From: Caulobacteraceae bacterium
GTDB lineage: Bacteria; Pseudomonadota; Alphaproteobacteria; Caulobacterales; Caulobacteraceae
DNA: 64,000 nucleotides
Assembly (NCBI GenBank): GCA_947475845.1
Contig: CANJMO010000003.1
Coordinates: 1-64,000 of the forward strand
Direction of reading: 5' to 3'
Numbering within the stretch: the first letter of the stretch is position 1; every line of letters begins with the position of its first letter. Shown here piece after piece: positions 8,802 to 17,530 of this stretch. The position numbers were made by a program, and so were the translations under genes. Under the pieces are notes generated by a model, which was not told the DNA's origin, made no database searches, and worked only from the letters and a program-made list of their open reading frames with translations.

Positions 8802-9758
8802 TCAGGCAGCCGGAGCGACCGGGCGGATCGGTTTGCCGTCGATGAAGGCCAGGATGTCCTCGACGATCTGGCTGTAGAACAGGGCGTAGTTTTCCTGGGT
8901 CACATAGCCGATGTGGGGAAGCAGGACGGTGCGCGGAGCGCTGCGGAGGGGGTGGTCCGTCGGCAACGGTTCTTGATCATAAACGTCGAGGCCGGCGCCG
9001 CCGATGGTCCCAGCCTTGAGTGCGGCCAGCAGGGCCGCCTCGTCGACGATCGGGCCGCGCGAGGTGTTGATCAGAAAGGCTGTGGGCTTCATCGCCGCCA
9101 GCTCCTTGGTCCCGATCAGGCCTGTGGTGCGGGCCGACAGGATCAGATGGATGGTCAGGTAGTCGCAGCGCGCCATCAGGTCGCCCAGCGAAGAAGCCAG
9201 TTCGGCACCATGCTCGGCCGCCTTGTCCGCCGTCAGGTTCTGGCTCCAGGCCAGCAGGTTCATGCCGAACGCCTTGCCCACGGTGGCCATCATCTGGCCA
9301 AGCCGGCCGAGGCCGAGGACGCCGAGGGTCCGGCCCGAGAGGCTGGAGCCGACCTCCAGTTGCCAGCCGCCTTGGCGGACCGAACGGTCCTCGGCGATCA
9401 CACCCCGGGCCAGGGCCAGGATCAGCGCCCAGGCGGCTTCGGGAGCGCCGTTGGTCAGGCTCTGGGTGCCGCTGACGACGATGCCGCGCGCGGTGGCGGC
9501 CGCCACATCGACGGAAGCGTTGCGCATGCCGGTGGTGATGATCAGCTTCAGATTGGGCAAGGCCTCGATCAACGCCGCCGGCATCGGGGTACGCTCGCGC
9601 ATCAGCACCACGACGTCGAATGGTGCCAGACGCGCGGCCAGATCTTCTGCATTGATCAGGTCACGGAACACCACGACCTCGGCCTTAGCCTGGACCGCGG
9701 ACCAGTCGGCGCTGGTCAGGGCCACGCCTTGATAGTCGTCCAGGACCGCGATGCGCAT
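8802..9758 (-). CDS. D-2-hydroxyacid dehydrogenase family protein
   Basis: This 318-residue cytoplasmic NAD(P)-dependent oxidoreductase interconverts 2-oxoacids and D-2-hydroxyacids. The Rossmann motif GLGRLGQMMA and the family's catalytic set are present: Arg in LINTSRGPIVDEAAL, Glu in DVYDQEPLP, and His in LLPHIGYVT. The start at 9758 is chosen because MRIAVLDDYQG is the usual N-terminus and TGTGGAGG lies upstream. The gene is divergent from the isopropylmalate dehydrogenase-like gene at 9862, with about 100 bases shared for promoters, which suggests a joint catabolic role. Its stop now abuts the ABC permease remnant. The exact substrate is not deducible. Confidence 0.88.
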   Translation of the reverse strand: MRIAVLDDYQGVALTSADWSAVQAKAEVVVFRDLINAEDLAARLAPFDVVVLMRERTPMPAALIEALPNLKLIITTGMRNASVDVAAATARGIVVSGTQSLTNGAPEAAWALILALARGVIAEDRSVRQGGWQLEVGSSLSGRTLGVLGLGRLGQMMATVGKAFGMNLLAWSQNLTADKAAEHGAELASSLGDLMARCDYLTIHLILSARTTGLIGTKELAAMKPTAFLINTSRGPIVDEAALLAALKAGTIGGAGLDVYDQEPLPTDHPLRSAPRTVLLPHIGYVTQENYALFYSQIVEDILAFIDGKPIRPVAPAA

Positions 9759-9861
9759 GACGCCTCCACACATTTTCCGGGCTTCCGATTCCGCCGGTTG
9801 GTGTATCGGGTTTTCAGACGGCAACCTATCGCCCAGGCTCGGCGATTTTTGAAGGTTCGAC

Positions 9862-10923
9862 ATGCGACTGCTGGTTCTTCCGGGCGACGGCATCGGTCCG
9901 GAGATCACCGCCGCCACGGTGACGGTGTTGGAGGCGGTCTCGCGGCGGTTCGAGCTGGGGCTCGTGCTCGATCATGACGTCGTCGGCCACGCCAGCCTGA
10001 AGGTCCACGGGGCCACGGTGCGTCCCGAACTGCTGGACATGGCCCGCGCCAGCGACGGCGTGGTGCTCGGCCCCACCGCCACCTTCGATTTCAAGGACGA
10101 GGCCAAGGGCGAGATCAACCCTTCGATGTTCTTCCGCAAGAACCTCGACCTGTTCGCCAATATCCGCCCTTCGCGCACCTATCCGGGCCTGCCGACCCGC
10201 TTCAACCCGTTCGACCTGGTGGTGGTGCGCGAGAACACCGAAGGCTTCTATGCCGACCGCAACATGGCCCAGGGCAATGGCGAGATCCTGGTCACCGACG
10301 ACGTGTCGATCGCCCTGCGCCGGATCACCCGTCAGTGCTGCGCCCGCATCGCCCGCGCCGGGTTCGAGCTGGCGGCGCGCCGCGGCAAACACGTCACGTT
10401 GGTGCACAAGGCCAATGTGCTGAAGATCACCGACGGCATGTTCCTGGAGGAGTGCCGCAAAGTCGCCGCCGAATTCCCGGACGTGAAAGTCGATGACCTG
10501 ATCGTCGACGCCATGATGGCCCACGCCATCCGCGCGCCCGAGCGGTTCGATGTGATCGTCACCACCAATATGTTCGGCGACATCCTCTCGGACCTGACCG
10601 CCGAGATGTCGGGCAGTCTCGGCCTCGGCGGCTCGATCAACGCCGGGACCGACCACGCCATGGCCCAGGCCTCGCACGGATCGGCGCCGGATATCGCTGG
10701 ACGCGACATCGCCAATCCCTTCTCCTTGATCCTGTCTTGCGCCCTGCTGCTGGACTGGCACGGGCGCCGCAAGGGGCTGCCGGTGTTCGAAGCAGCGGCA
10801 AATGCGATCGATACGGCGGTCGAGCAAGCCTTGGCGACAGGGGAAGTCACCCCCGATGTCGGCGGCAAGCTGGGGACCAGAACGACGGGCGAGGCGCTGG
10901 CGGCGCGGCTGCTGGCGGCCTGA
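9862..10923 (+). CDS. Isocitrate/isopropylmalate dehydrogenase family protein
   Basis: This 353-residue NAD(P)-dependent beta-decarboxylating dehydrogenase acts on 2-hydroxy (R-malate-like) acids. Motifs include GDGIGPEI at the N-terminus, RENTEGFYADR (substrate loop), HKANVLKITDGMF with the catalytic Lys, and TNMFGDILSDLTAEM with metal-binding Asp residues. The substrate loop reads RENTEGFY rather than the leuB-type RELTGG, which points to a homoisocitrate/tartrate/malate-like activity more than leucine synthesis. A downstream MFS carrier and exported amidohydrolase, without leuC or leuD, also argue for catabolism. First gene of a three-gene plus-strand unit. Confidence 0.85.
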   Translation: MRLLVLPGDGIGPEITAATVTVLEAVSRRFELGLVLDHDVVGHASLKVHGATVRPELLDMARASDGVVLGPTATFDFKDEAKGEINPSMFFRKNLDLFANIRPSRTYPGLPTRFNPFDLVVVRENTEGFYADRNMAQGNGEILVTDDVSIALRRITRQCCARIARAGFELAARRGKHVTLVHKANVLKITDGMFLEECRKVAAEFPDVKVDDLIVDAMMAHAIRAPERFDVIVTTNMFGDILSDLTAEMSGSLGLGGSINAGTDHAMAQASHGSAPDIAGRDIANPFSLILSCALLLDWHGRRKGLPVFEAAANAIDTAVEQALATGEVTPDVGGKLGTRTTGEALAARLLAA

Positions 10924-10968
10924 GGAACGAGAATAACGAGCGGGCCTGGCCCGCCGGGGGAGCGAGAC

Positions 10969-12234
10969 ATGGACGCGGTGCTCGACAGAGCTGTGCGCAA
11001 GGCGGGCTGGCGGTTCATGCCCCTGCTGCTGACCGGCTATGTGCTCAACTACATGGACCGCAACAGCGTCGGCTTCGCCGGTCTGACCATGAACCAGGAC
11101 CTTGGGATGACCGCGTCCCAGTTCGGCTTGGCGGCGGGCATCTTCTTCATCAGCTACTGCCTGTGCGAAGTGCCCAGCAACGTCATCCAGTACCGGATCG
11201 GCGCGCGGCTGTGGCTGTCGCGGATCATGATCACCTGGGGACTGGCGTCGGCCGCCACCGCCTTCGTCATTGGACCCAAAAGCTTCTATGCGGCCCGGTT
11301 CATTCTCGGCATCGCAGAGGCCGGGTTCTTTCCCGGGGTGGCCTATTTCGTGGCCGCCTGGTTCCCGCACAAGGAGCGCACGCGCATCTACGGCTGGCTG
11401 CTGCTGGGCATTCCGCTGTCGTCCGTGATCGCCGGACCGATCTGCAGCCTGCTGCTGCAGATGGACGGCATCCTCGGCTTCGCCGGCTGGAAATGGATGT
11501 TCGTGCTGGTGTCCCTGCCCTGCACCGTACTCGGCTTCGTCGCCCTCAAGGTGCTGTGCGACAGCCCGGCTCAGGCGACGTTTCTGACCGACGAGGAACG
11601 CACGGCGCTGCAGAACGCCTTGGCCGCCGAAGAGAAGCTGCGGGACAAGAAGAGCCTGTGGGAAACGCTGAAGGACAAGCGCATCCTGATCCTGGCGGCG
11701 ACCCATTTCGGCTTCACCTTGGGTTCCTACGCCATCACCATCTGGCTGCCGCAGATCATCAAGGAATTCCACCTGACCAACCTGCAGGTCGGGTTCACCT
11801 CCTCGGTGCCCTACATCTTCGCCTCGGTGGTGATGCTGTGGTGGACCGCCCGTGTCGGCCGCAAGGGCTACACCATCCCCAACATCGTGGTCGGCTGCGC
11901 CTTGGCGGCGGCGGGGCTGTGGTGGGCGGTGATCTCGACTCATTCGCTGGTGATGTCGCTGGCGGCGATCACCATCGGCCTGACCGGCATGGTGGCGGCG
12001 CGGGCGCTGCTGTGGACCCTGCCCTCCAAGTTCCTCACGGGGCTCGCAGCCTCCAGCGGCATCGCCTTCGTCAACAGCGTGGGCACTACCGGGGGCTTCG
12101 TCGGTCCGTACATGATGGGCGTACTGAAGGACGCCACCGGCTCGTTCCAGACCGGCGTGGCGGTGCTGGCCGGGATCATGATGTTCAGCGGCGCCTGCGC
12201 CCTGTGGCTCAGGCGCTATATCAAGGATGACTGA
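10969..12234 (+). CDS. MFS transporter, anion:cation symporter-like
   Basis: This 421-residue inner-membrane carrier has about twelve transmembrane helices. The N-terminal LLLTGYVLNYMDRNSVGFAG and the motif region around GARLWLSRIMITWGLASA resemble the ACS subfamily, which moves tartrate, phthalate, glucarate and similar organic anions with protons. The central cytoplasmic loop (about 190-235) is charged, as usual. The gene lies 45 bases after the dehydrogenase gene, with GGGGGAGCGAGAC before the ATG, and overlaps the next gene. By context it probably imports the acid handled by the neighbouring enzymes; this is inference. Confidence 0.87.
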   Translation: MDAVLDRAVRKAGWRFMPLLLTGYVLNYMDRNSVGFAGLTMNQDLGMTASQFGLAAGIFFISYCLCEVPSNVIQYRIGARLWLSRIMITWGLASAATAFVIGPKSFYAARFILGIAEAGFFPGVAYFVAAWFPHKERTRIYGWLLLGIPLSSVIAGPICSLLLQMDGILGFAGWKWMFVLVSLPCTVLGFVALKVLCDSPAQATFLTDEERTALQNALAAEEKLRDKKSLWETLKDKRILILAATHFGFTLGSYAITIWLPQIIKEFHLTNLQVGFTSSVPYIFASVVMLWWTARVGRKGYTIPNIVVGCALAAAGLWWAVISTHSLVMSLAAITIGLTGMVAARALLWTLPSKFLTGLAASSGIAFVNSVGTTGGFVGPYMMGVLKDATGSFQTGVAVLAGIMMFSGACALWLRRYIKDD

Positions 12235-13177
12235 GGCGATGATGACACGGCGGGAGCTTGGCATGGCGGCAGGCGCGACGACCCTGGCGGTGGCCACGAA
12301 TGCGGGCGCGCAAGGCAAGCGGCGGATGCAGGTGCCTCCGCTGACCTGCGACGTGCACGTCCATATCATCGGCCCGCCGGACAAGTACCCGTTCATCCCC
12401 GACCGCGCCTACACCCCGCCGCAGGCCTCGGTCGCAGACTTGAGGGCCATGCGCGTCCGGGCCGGCAATCAGCGCAATGTGCTGGTGCAGCCGAGTTTCT
12501 ACGGGACCGACAACCGCTGCATGATTGACGCCCTGACTGAGCTGGGCGCCAGCGCGCGTGGCGTGGCGGTGGTGGCGGACGATATTTCCGACGCCGCCCT
12601 GGCCGACATGGACCGGCGCGGCGTGCGGGGCGTCCGCCTGAACCTGGCCACCACCGGGTTCAGCAACATGCAGGCGGTGAAGGAGCAGATCGCCCTGATG
12701 GGCCGGCGGCTGAAGCCGCTGAACTGGCACATTCAGATCTTCACTTCGCTGGACAATGTGGTGGCCCTGGCTCCGGTGATCGAGACGTCGGCCGTGCCGG
12801 TCGTGCTCGACCATTTCGCCCTGGCCGCGGCGGCCAAGGGACCCGGCCAGCCGGGGTTCGAGGTGCTGACGCGGCTGGTCAAGGGCCAGGCCTGGGTCAA
12901 GCTGTCGGCGCCGTACCGGATCAGCGACCATCCGCCGGCCTATGCCGACGTGACGCCGATCGCCCGCGCTCTGATCGCCGCCAATCCGGCGCAGATGCTG
13001 TGGGGCAGCGACTGGCCGCATACGACGCGGGCGCCGGGCAAGGGGCCGCTCGATATCCACCCGTTCCTGGTGCAGGACGAGGCGGCGACGCTGGACCTAC
13101 TGGTGGACTGGGCGCCCGATGCGAAGACGCGCCAGGCCATCCTGGTGGACAACCCGGCGCGGCTCTACCGCTTCTAG
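12227..13177 (+). CDS. Tat-exported amidohydrolase family protein (2-pyrone-dicarboxylate lactonase-like)
   Basis: This protein of about 316 residues has a twin-arginine signal (TRRELGMAAGATTLAVA, ending NAGAQ) and an amidohydrolase_2 TIM barrel. Metal/catalytic motifs are CDVHVHIIGP (HxH) early, DHFALAAA in the middle and GSDWPHT near residue 262. The fold matches LigI-type 2-pyrone-4,6-dicarboxylate hydrolases, which open lactones. The first ATG overlaps the MFS stop; ATGs at 12239 and 12242 are alternatives and sit better behind GAGG. Export to the periplasm suggests it hydrolyses a precursor that the adjacent carrier then imports. Its stop abuts the stop of the convergent esterase gene. 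Confidence 0.83.
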   Translation: MTEAMMTRRELGMAAGATTLAVATNAGAQGKRRMQVPPLTCDVHVHIIGPPDKYPFIPDRAYTPPQASVADLRAMRVRAGNQRNVLVQPSFYGTDNRCMIDALTELGASARGVAVVADDISDAALADMDRRGVRGVRLNLATTGFSNMQAVKEQIALMGRRLKPLNWHIQIFTSLDNVVALAPVIETSAVPVVLDHFALAAAAKGPGQPGFEVLTRLVKGQAWVKLSAPYRISDHPPAYADVTPIARALIAANPAQMLWGSDWPHTTRAPGKGPLDIHPFLVQDEAATLDLLVDWAPDAKTRQAILVDNPARLYRF

Positions 13178-14188
13178 CTAGCGGACCTTCTTCATCCAGG
13201 CGAACAGCGGGGTCTCGACTTCCTTGTCGTCGCTGTTGATCGCCGACACCTCGGAGATGTGGCTCTCCATCTTGTTGACCTGGAAGCGCGGGCAGCGGCC
13301 CTGCTTGCACATCAAGTCGCGGAGCATCTCGCCCGCCTCGACCGTACGCTCGGGGTCGAGCTCGGCGGTGGTCACGTAGAGCGGGATCTTCAGCGCCTTG
13401 AAGCCCGGCAGTTGCGAGTGGGCCAGTTGCACGGCCGGATCGACCGGCGGCGGGCCCGCAGGCGCACCGCCCGCCGCGCGGGCCGCGGCGATGGCCGCCG
13501 CGCCGCCGTCGCCGGGACCCTGACGCGCCGAGTTGACCGCCTTGCCTTGCAGCGGGGCGAGGTTGTAGCCGCCCGACATCAGCACCGCGGCCTTCACGCC
13601 CAGGCCGTCAGGCCCCCAGGTATCCTTGTGGGTCAGGTAGTTGGACAGGGCGCCGGCGCCGGCCGACTGGCCCCAGATGATGATGCGGTTGGGGTCGCCG
13701 CCGTAGCGGGCGATGTTCTTGCGAACCCACTGGATGGTGTTGGAGACGTCCTTGGCGCCCGCGTCCCACTCGCGCGAGGCGCGGCGCTCGGTGCTGACCC
13801 CGACCATACCCTCGCGCACGGTGGCCAGCATGATGTTGTCGTAGAACGGGCGGCCATTGGGATAGTCGACCTGCTTGTTGCCGCCACCGCCCGAGACATA
13901 GATCATCACCGGCTTGAGCCTGGCGCTTTTGGCCGTCGGCGTGGCCACGTCGAGGATTTCGCGCGGATCGGGACCGTAGTGGATGTTGCGGGTGAAGTAG
14001 GCTCCGGAATAGGACTGGTTGGCCAGGATCGGACCGTAGATGAAGGTGGTGCCGGGCGCGTCGACGACCCGGCCGATGGCCACCAGCTTGGCGTAGACAT
14101 CGGGCGGCGGGACCGCGTGGGCGCCCGTACAAGCCAGGACGGCCGCCATGGCCGCGCCGAACGCCACTGCCGGTTTGAACATCTTCAT
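13178..14188 (-). CDS. Exported alpha/beta-hydrolase (carboxylesterase type)
   Basis: This 336-residue protein has a signal peptide (MKMFKPAVAFGAAMAAVLAC to AHA) and an alpha/beta-hydrolase core. An oxyanion-hole-like YVSGGGGNKQVDYPNG precedes the nucleophile elbow GQSAGAGALSNYL, typical of carboxylesterase/BD-FAE-like enzymes. An Asp in AELDPERTVEAG and a late His in MESHISEVSAI are plausible triad partners. An Ala/Gly/Pro-rich insertion lies near residues 240-260. It probably cleaves an ester outside the cytoplasm. It converges on the amidohydrolase gene with no spacer (TAG|CTA). Confidence 0.83.
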   Translation of the reverse strand: MKMFKPAVAFGAAMAAVLACTGAHAVPPPDVYAKLVAIGRVVDAPGTTFIYGPILANQSYSGAYFTRNIHYGPDPREILDVATPTAKSARLKPVMIYVSGGGGNKQVDYPNGRPFYDNIMLATVREGMVGVSTERRASREWDAGAKDVSNTIQWVRKNIARYGGDPNRIIIWGQSAGAGALSNYLTHKDTWGPDGLGVKAAVLMSGGYNLAPLQGKAVNSARQGPGDGGAAAIAAARAAGGAPAGPPPVDPAVQLAHSQLPGFKALKIPLYVTTAELDPERTVEAGEMLRDLMCKQGRCPRFQVNKMESHISEVSAINSDDKEVETPLFAWMKKVR

Positions 14189-14225
14189 GGTCGCCTCCGC
14201 CCTATCCGCCTCTTGCTGGGCGGAC

Positions 14226-15530
14226 CTAAGTTATGCGCGCCAGGACTTCGCCCAGCTTGCCGATCATTTCGTCGATCTGCACCTTGCTCACGATCAGCGG
14301 CGGCGACAAGGCGATGATGTCGCCGGTGACGCGGATCAGCAGGCCCTCGTCGAAACAGGCGTGGAAGATTTCAGTGGCCCGGCGGCCCGGCGCGCCCTGG
14401 CGCGGCTGAAGTTCGATGCCGGCGACAAGGCCGAGATTGCGGATGTCGATCACGCCCGGCGCATCGGCGAGGCTGTGCACGGCGTCCTGCCAGTAGCCTT
14501 CCAGGTCGAGCGCCCGCTGGAACAAGCCCTCCTCGACATAAACGTTGAGCGTGGCGATGGCGGCGGCGCAGGCCAGGGGGTGGGCGGAATAGGTGTAGCC
14601 ATGGGCGAATTCGATGCTGGGGCTGGAAGCGGAGCCGATGATGGCGTCGTGCACGGCGCGGCTGGCGGCGACGGCGCCCATCGGCACGGCGGCGTTGGTC
14701 AGGCCCTTCGCGCAGGTGAGGATGTCCGGCGTGACGCCGAAGCGCTCGGCGGCGGTAGCGTGACCGAGGCGGCCGAAAGCGGTGATCACTTCGTCGAAGA
14801 TCAGCAGGATGCCATGACGGGCAGTGGCCTCGCGCAGACGCTGCAGATAGCCGAGCGGCGGGATCAGGACGCCGGTCGATCCGGCGACGGGCTCGACAAT
14901 CACCGCGGCGATGGTTTCGGCGCCGTGCAGGGCGACGACGCGCTCGACCTCGTCGGCCAGATCATTGGCGGCGGCGGGCTGGCCGCGCGTAAAGGCGTTC
15001 GATGGGCTGTGCGTGTGGGCGATGTGATCGACGCCGGGCAGCTGGATAAAGGCGCGGCGGTTGCCGACGATGCCGCCGACCGAAACCCCGCCGAAGTTGA
15101 CGCCGTGATAGCCGCGTTCGCGGCCGATCAGACGGGTGCGCGTCCCCTGGCCGATGGAGCGCTGATAGGCCAGGGCCATCTTCAGGGCGGTGTCGGCCGA
15201 CTCCGAACCGGAATTGGTGAAGAAGATGCGGTCCAGCCCCACGGGCATGATCGCCGCCAGCCGGGTGGCGGCTTCGAACGCCAAGGGGTGGGCCAGCTGG
15301 AAGGTCGGGGCGAAATCGAGCGCCGCGGCCTGAGCCTGGATCGCCTCGGTGATCTTCGCTCGCCCGTGCCCGGCGTTGACGCACCACAGGCCCGAGGTGG
15401 CGTCCAGCAGCCGCCCCCCATCCGGGGTGAGATAGTGCATGCCCTTGGCCGAAGCCAAAAGGCGCGGATTGGACTTGAACGCCCGGTTGTCGGTAAACGG
15501 CATCCAGAAGGCGTCGGTGTCCATTGCCAT
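14226..15530 (-). CDS. Beta-alanine/omega-amino acid:pyruvate aminotransferase
   Basis: This 434-residue class III PLP transaminase has NSGSESADTALKMALAY (phosphate binding), GYHGVNFGGVSVGG, IFDEVITAFGRLG (Asp to pyridine N) and the Schiff-base lysine in CAKGLTNAAVPMGAV. These match beta-alanine:pyruvate transaminases (BauA/OapT). It starts 4 bases after the mmsA stop, so both are one operon: beta-alanine plus pyruvate gives 3-oxopropanoate plus alanine, and MmsA then makes acetyl-CoA and CO2. A second in-frame ATG at 15524 is possible. Length is normal. Confidence 0.9.
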   Translation of the reverse strand: MAMDTDAFWMPFTDNRAFKSNPRLLASAKGMHYLTPDGGRLLDATSGLWCVNAGHGRAKITEAIQAQAAALDFAPTFQLAHPLAFEAATRLAAIMPVGLDRIFFTNSGSESADTALKMALAYQRSIGQGTRTRLIGRERGYHGVNFGGVSVGGIVGNRRAFIQLPGVDHIAHTHSPSNAFTRGQPAAANDLADEVERVVALHGAETIAAVIVEPVAGSTGVLIPPLGYLQRLREATARHGILLIFDEVITAFGRLGHATAAERFGVTPDILTCAKGLTNAAVPMGAVAASRAVHDAIIGSASSPSIEFAHGYTYSAHPLACAAAIATLNVYVEEGLFQRALDLEGYWQDAVHSLADAPGVIDIRNLGLVAGIELQPRQGAPGRRATEIFHACFDEGLLIRVTGDIIALSPPLIVSKVQIDEMIGKLGEVLARIT

Positions 15531-15534
15531 GGCC

Positions 15535-17037
15535 TTATCGCAGGGTCGGGATGACGAAGCTCTGATCGGTAACCGGCCCGCCCTTGGGCCAGCGCGCGGT
15601 GACGGTCTTGGTGCGGGTGAAGAAGCGGATGCCGTCCATGCCGTACTGGTTCAGGTCTCCGAAGCCAGAGCGCTTCCAGCCGCCGAAGGAGTGATAGGAC
15701 ACCGGCACCGGGATCGGCACGTTGATGCCGACCATGCCGACCTCGACCTGCGAGACGAACTCGCGCGCCGCGTCGCCGTTGCGGGTGAAGATGGCGACGC
15801 CGTTGCCGTACTGATGCTTGGAGGCAAGATCGATCGCCGCCTCGACCGTGGGCGCGCGCACGATCTGCAGCACGGGGCCGAAGATTTCGTCCTGATAGGT
15901 TTGCATGTCGGGGGTCACCCGGTCGAACAGGGTCGGGGCCAGGAAATAGCCGTCCTCGTGGCCCTGAAGCTTGAAGCCGCGTCCGTCGATGACCAGCTCG
16001 GCGCCTTCGTCCACGCCCATCTGGATGTACTGCTCGATCTTGGCCTTGTGCGCGGCGCTGACCACCGGGCCATAGTGCGCCTCGGCGTCCGTGGACACGC
16101 CTACGCGAAGGGCCTCGATGGCCGGGATCAGCTTGGCGCGCAGGGCTTCGGCGGTGGCTTCACCGACCGGCACCACCACCGGCAGGGCCATGCAGCGTTC
16201 GCCGGCCGAACCGTAGGCCGCGCCCATGATGTCGGCCACGGTCTGATCGAGGTCAGCGTCGGGCAGGACGATGCCGTGGTTCTTGGCCCCGCCCATGCAC
16301 TGCATGCGCTTCCCGGCGGCCGCGCCGCGTGCATAGACCTGCTGGGCGATGTCGGAGGAGCCGACGAAGCTGACCGCCTTGATGTCCGGATGATCGAGGA
16401 TGGCGTCGACCACGACCTTGTCGCCGTGAACGACATTGAGGATGCCAGGCGGCAAGCCTGCCTCGATGGCCAGTTCGGCCAGCCGCACGCCGGTCGACGG
16501 GTCGCGCTCGGACGGCTTGAGGATGAAGGCGTTGCCGCAGGCGATGGCGGGGGCCAGCATCCACAGTGGGATCATGGCCGGGAAGTTGAACGGGGTGATC
16601 CCCGCCGCCACGCCCAGCGGCTGGCGCAGGGAATAGACGTCGATACCGGGCCCCGCGCCCTCCGTGTACTCGCCCTTCATCAGGTGCGGGACGCCGCAGG
16701 CGAATTCGACCACGTCCAGACCGCGCTGGATGTCGCCCTTGGCGTCGGAAACGACCTTGCCGTGCTCGCTGGCCAGCAGATGGGCCAGGGCGTCCATATT
16801 GGCTTCGATCAGGCGCTTGAACTCGAACATCACCCGCGCCCGGCGCTGGGGGTTCATCGCCGCCCAGGCGGGCTGAGCCGCCTTGGCGCTAGCCACGGCG
16901 CGTTCCAGCATGGCGGCGTCGGCCAGCTCCACCCACGCCTGCTGACGGCCGATGTTGGGATCGTAGACATCGCCGCGGCGCGCCTGCGGGCCTGCCGAAA
17001 CCGAAGACCCGTCGATGAAGTGGCTGATAGCGCGCAT
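15535..17037 (-). CDS. mmsA: CoA-acylating methylmalonate-semialdehyde dehydrogenase
   Basis: This 500-residue aldehyde dehydrogenase oxidises methylmalonate semialdehyde or malonate semialdehyde to propionyl- or acetyl-CoA in valine, beta-alanine and inositol breakdown. MmsA-type features are GITPFNFPAMIPLWM, ILKPSERDPSTGVRLAELA, VSFVGSSDIAQQVYARG, and the catalytic Cys in GSAGERCMALPVVV near residue 283. An EIFGPVLQIVR segment and a QYGMDGIRFFTRTKTVT C-terminus also fit. It is the first gene of the operon with the beta-alanine aminotransferase. A 160-base gap separates it from the divergent small gene at 17198. Confidence 0.93.
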   Translation of the reverse strand: MRAISHFIDGSSVSAGPQARRGDVYDPNIGRQQAWVELADAAMLERAVASAKAAQPAWAAMNPQRRARVMFEFKRLIEANMDALAHLLASEHGKVVSDAKGDIQRGLDVVEFACGVPHLMKGEYTEGAGPGIDVYSLRQPLGVAAGITPFNFPAMIPLWMLAPAIACGNAFILKPSERDPSTGVRLAELAIEAGLPPGILNVVHGDKVVVDAILDHPDIKAVSFVGSSDIAQQVYARGAAAGKRMQCMGGAKNHGIVLPDADLDQTVADIMGAAYGSAGERCMALPVVVPVGEATAEALRAKLIPAIEALRVGVSTDAEAHYGPVVSAAHKAKIEQYIQMGVDEGAELVIDGRGFKLQGHEDGYFLAPTLFDRVTPDMQTYQDEIFGPVLQIVRAPTVEAAIDLASKHQYGNGVAIFTRNGDAAREFVSQVEVGMVGINVPIPVPVSYHSFGGWKRSGFGDLNQYGMDGIRFFTRTKTVTARWPKGGPVTDQSFVIPTLR

Positions 17038-17197
17038 GAAACTCTCTTGGAACGGCTGACGGCGGCATCGTAGCCCGGCTTAAACCCCCTGCCCACCGGA
17101 CGATATCCGGCTAGTCCCAATGGCCAGAGATTCAACCTGGGCTTGAGTTAATGGGAATTAAGGTGCAGCTTGCTCAACCTACAGGGGAGTTCCTGCG

Positions 17198-17464
17198 ATG
17201 CGGGCCTACACCTTCTATCTGTATGGCCATGACGGCGGACTGCTCGCCTCGATGACGGCGATGCTGGGCCACGACGAGCACGCCAGGACGCGGGCTTTCG
17301 CTACCCTGTGCGCCCATCTCGGCTGCAACGAGATCGAGATTTGGGAAGAGCGCCGCTACGTTGGCCAGAGCCGGCTTCCGCATGGCGAGTTTCCCAACTA
17401 TGACGCAGACATCGTCCCCGCCCCGCGACGGCAGGCCGGACTAGCCCAGGCGCGCGGCCACTAG
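17198..17464 (+). CDS. Small hypothetical protein
   Basis: This 88-residue protein begins MRAYTFYLYGHDGGLLASMT and contains CAHLGCNEIEIWEERRYVG. A good ribosome site (AGGGGAG, 7 bases before ATG) supports it, as does a balanced, protein-like composition. There is no signal peptide or membrane segment. I do not recognise a named domain. It sits between the divergent mmsA operon and the YcaQ-like gene, 66 bases ahead of the latter. Confidence 0.65.
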   Translation: MRAYTFYLYGHDGGLLASMTAMLGHDEHARTRAFATLCAHLGCNEIEIWEERRYVGQSRLPHGEFPNYDADIVPAPRRQAGLAQARGH

Positions 17465-17530
17465 GACGGAGTCCGCAAGCCGCCACCGGCGGACTGGCGT
17501 GACAGCGGCGGCTGCGCAAGACTAGGCTTC

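Noticed and set aside
9826-12396. 856-codon open frame on the minus strand across the dehydrogenase and MFS genes
   Set aside because: It spans two well-supported genes and their spacer and has no domain-like sequence, only Gln/Arg/Gly/His-rich translation.
14148-17073. Two long plus-strand frames (468 and 544 codons) opposite the aminotransferase and mmsA
   Set aside because: Shadows of strongly conserved PLP and aldehyde dehydrogenase genes; no motif of their own.
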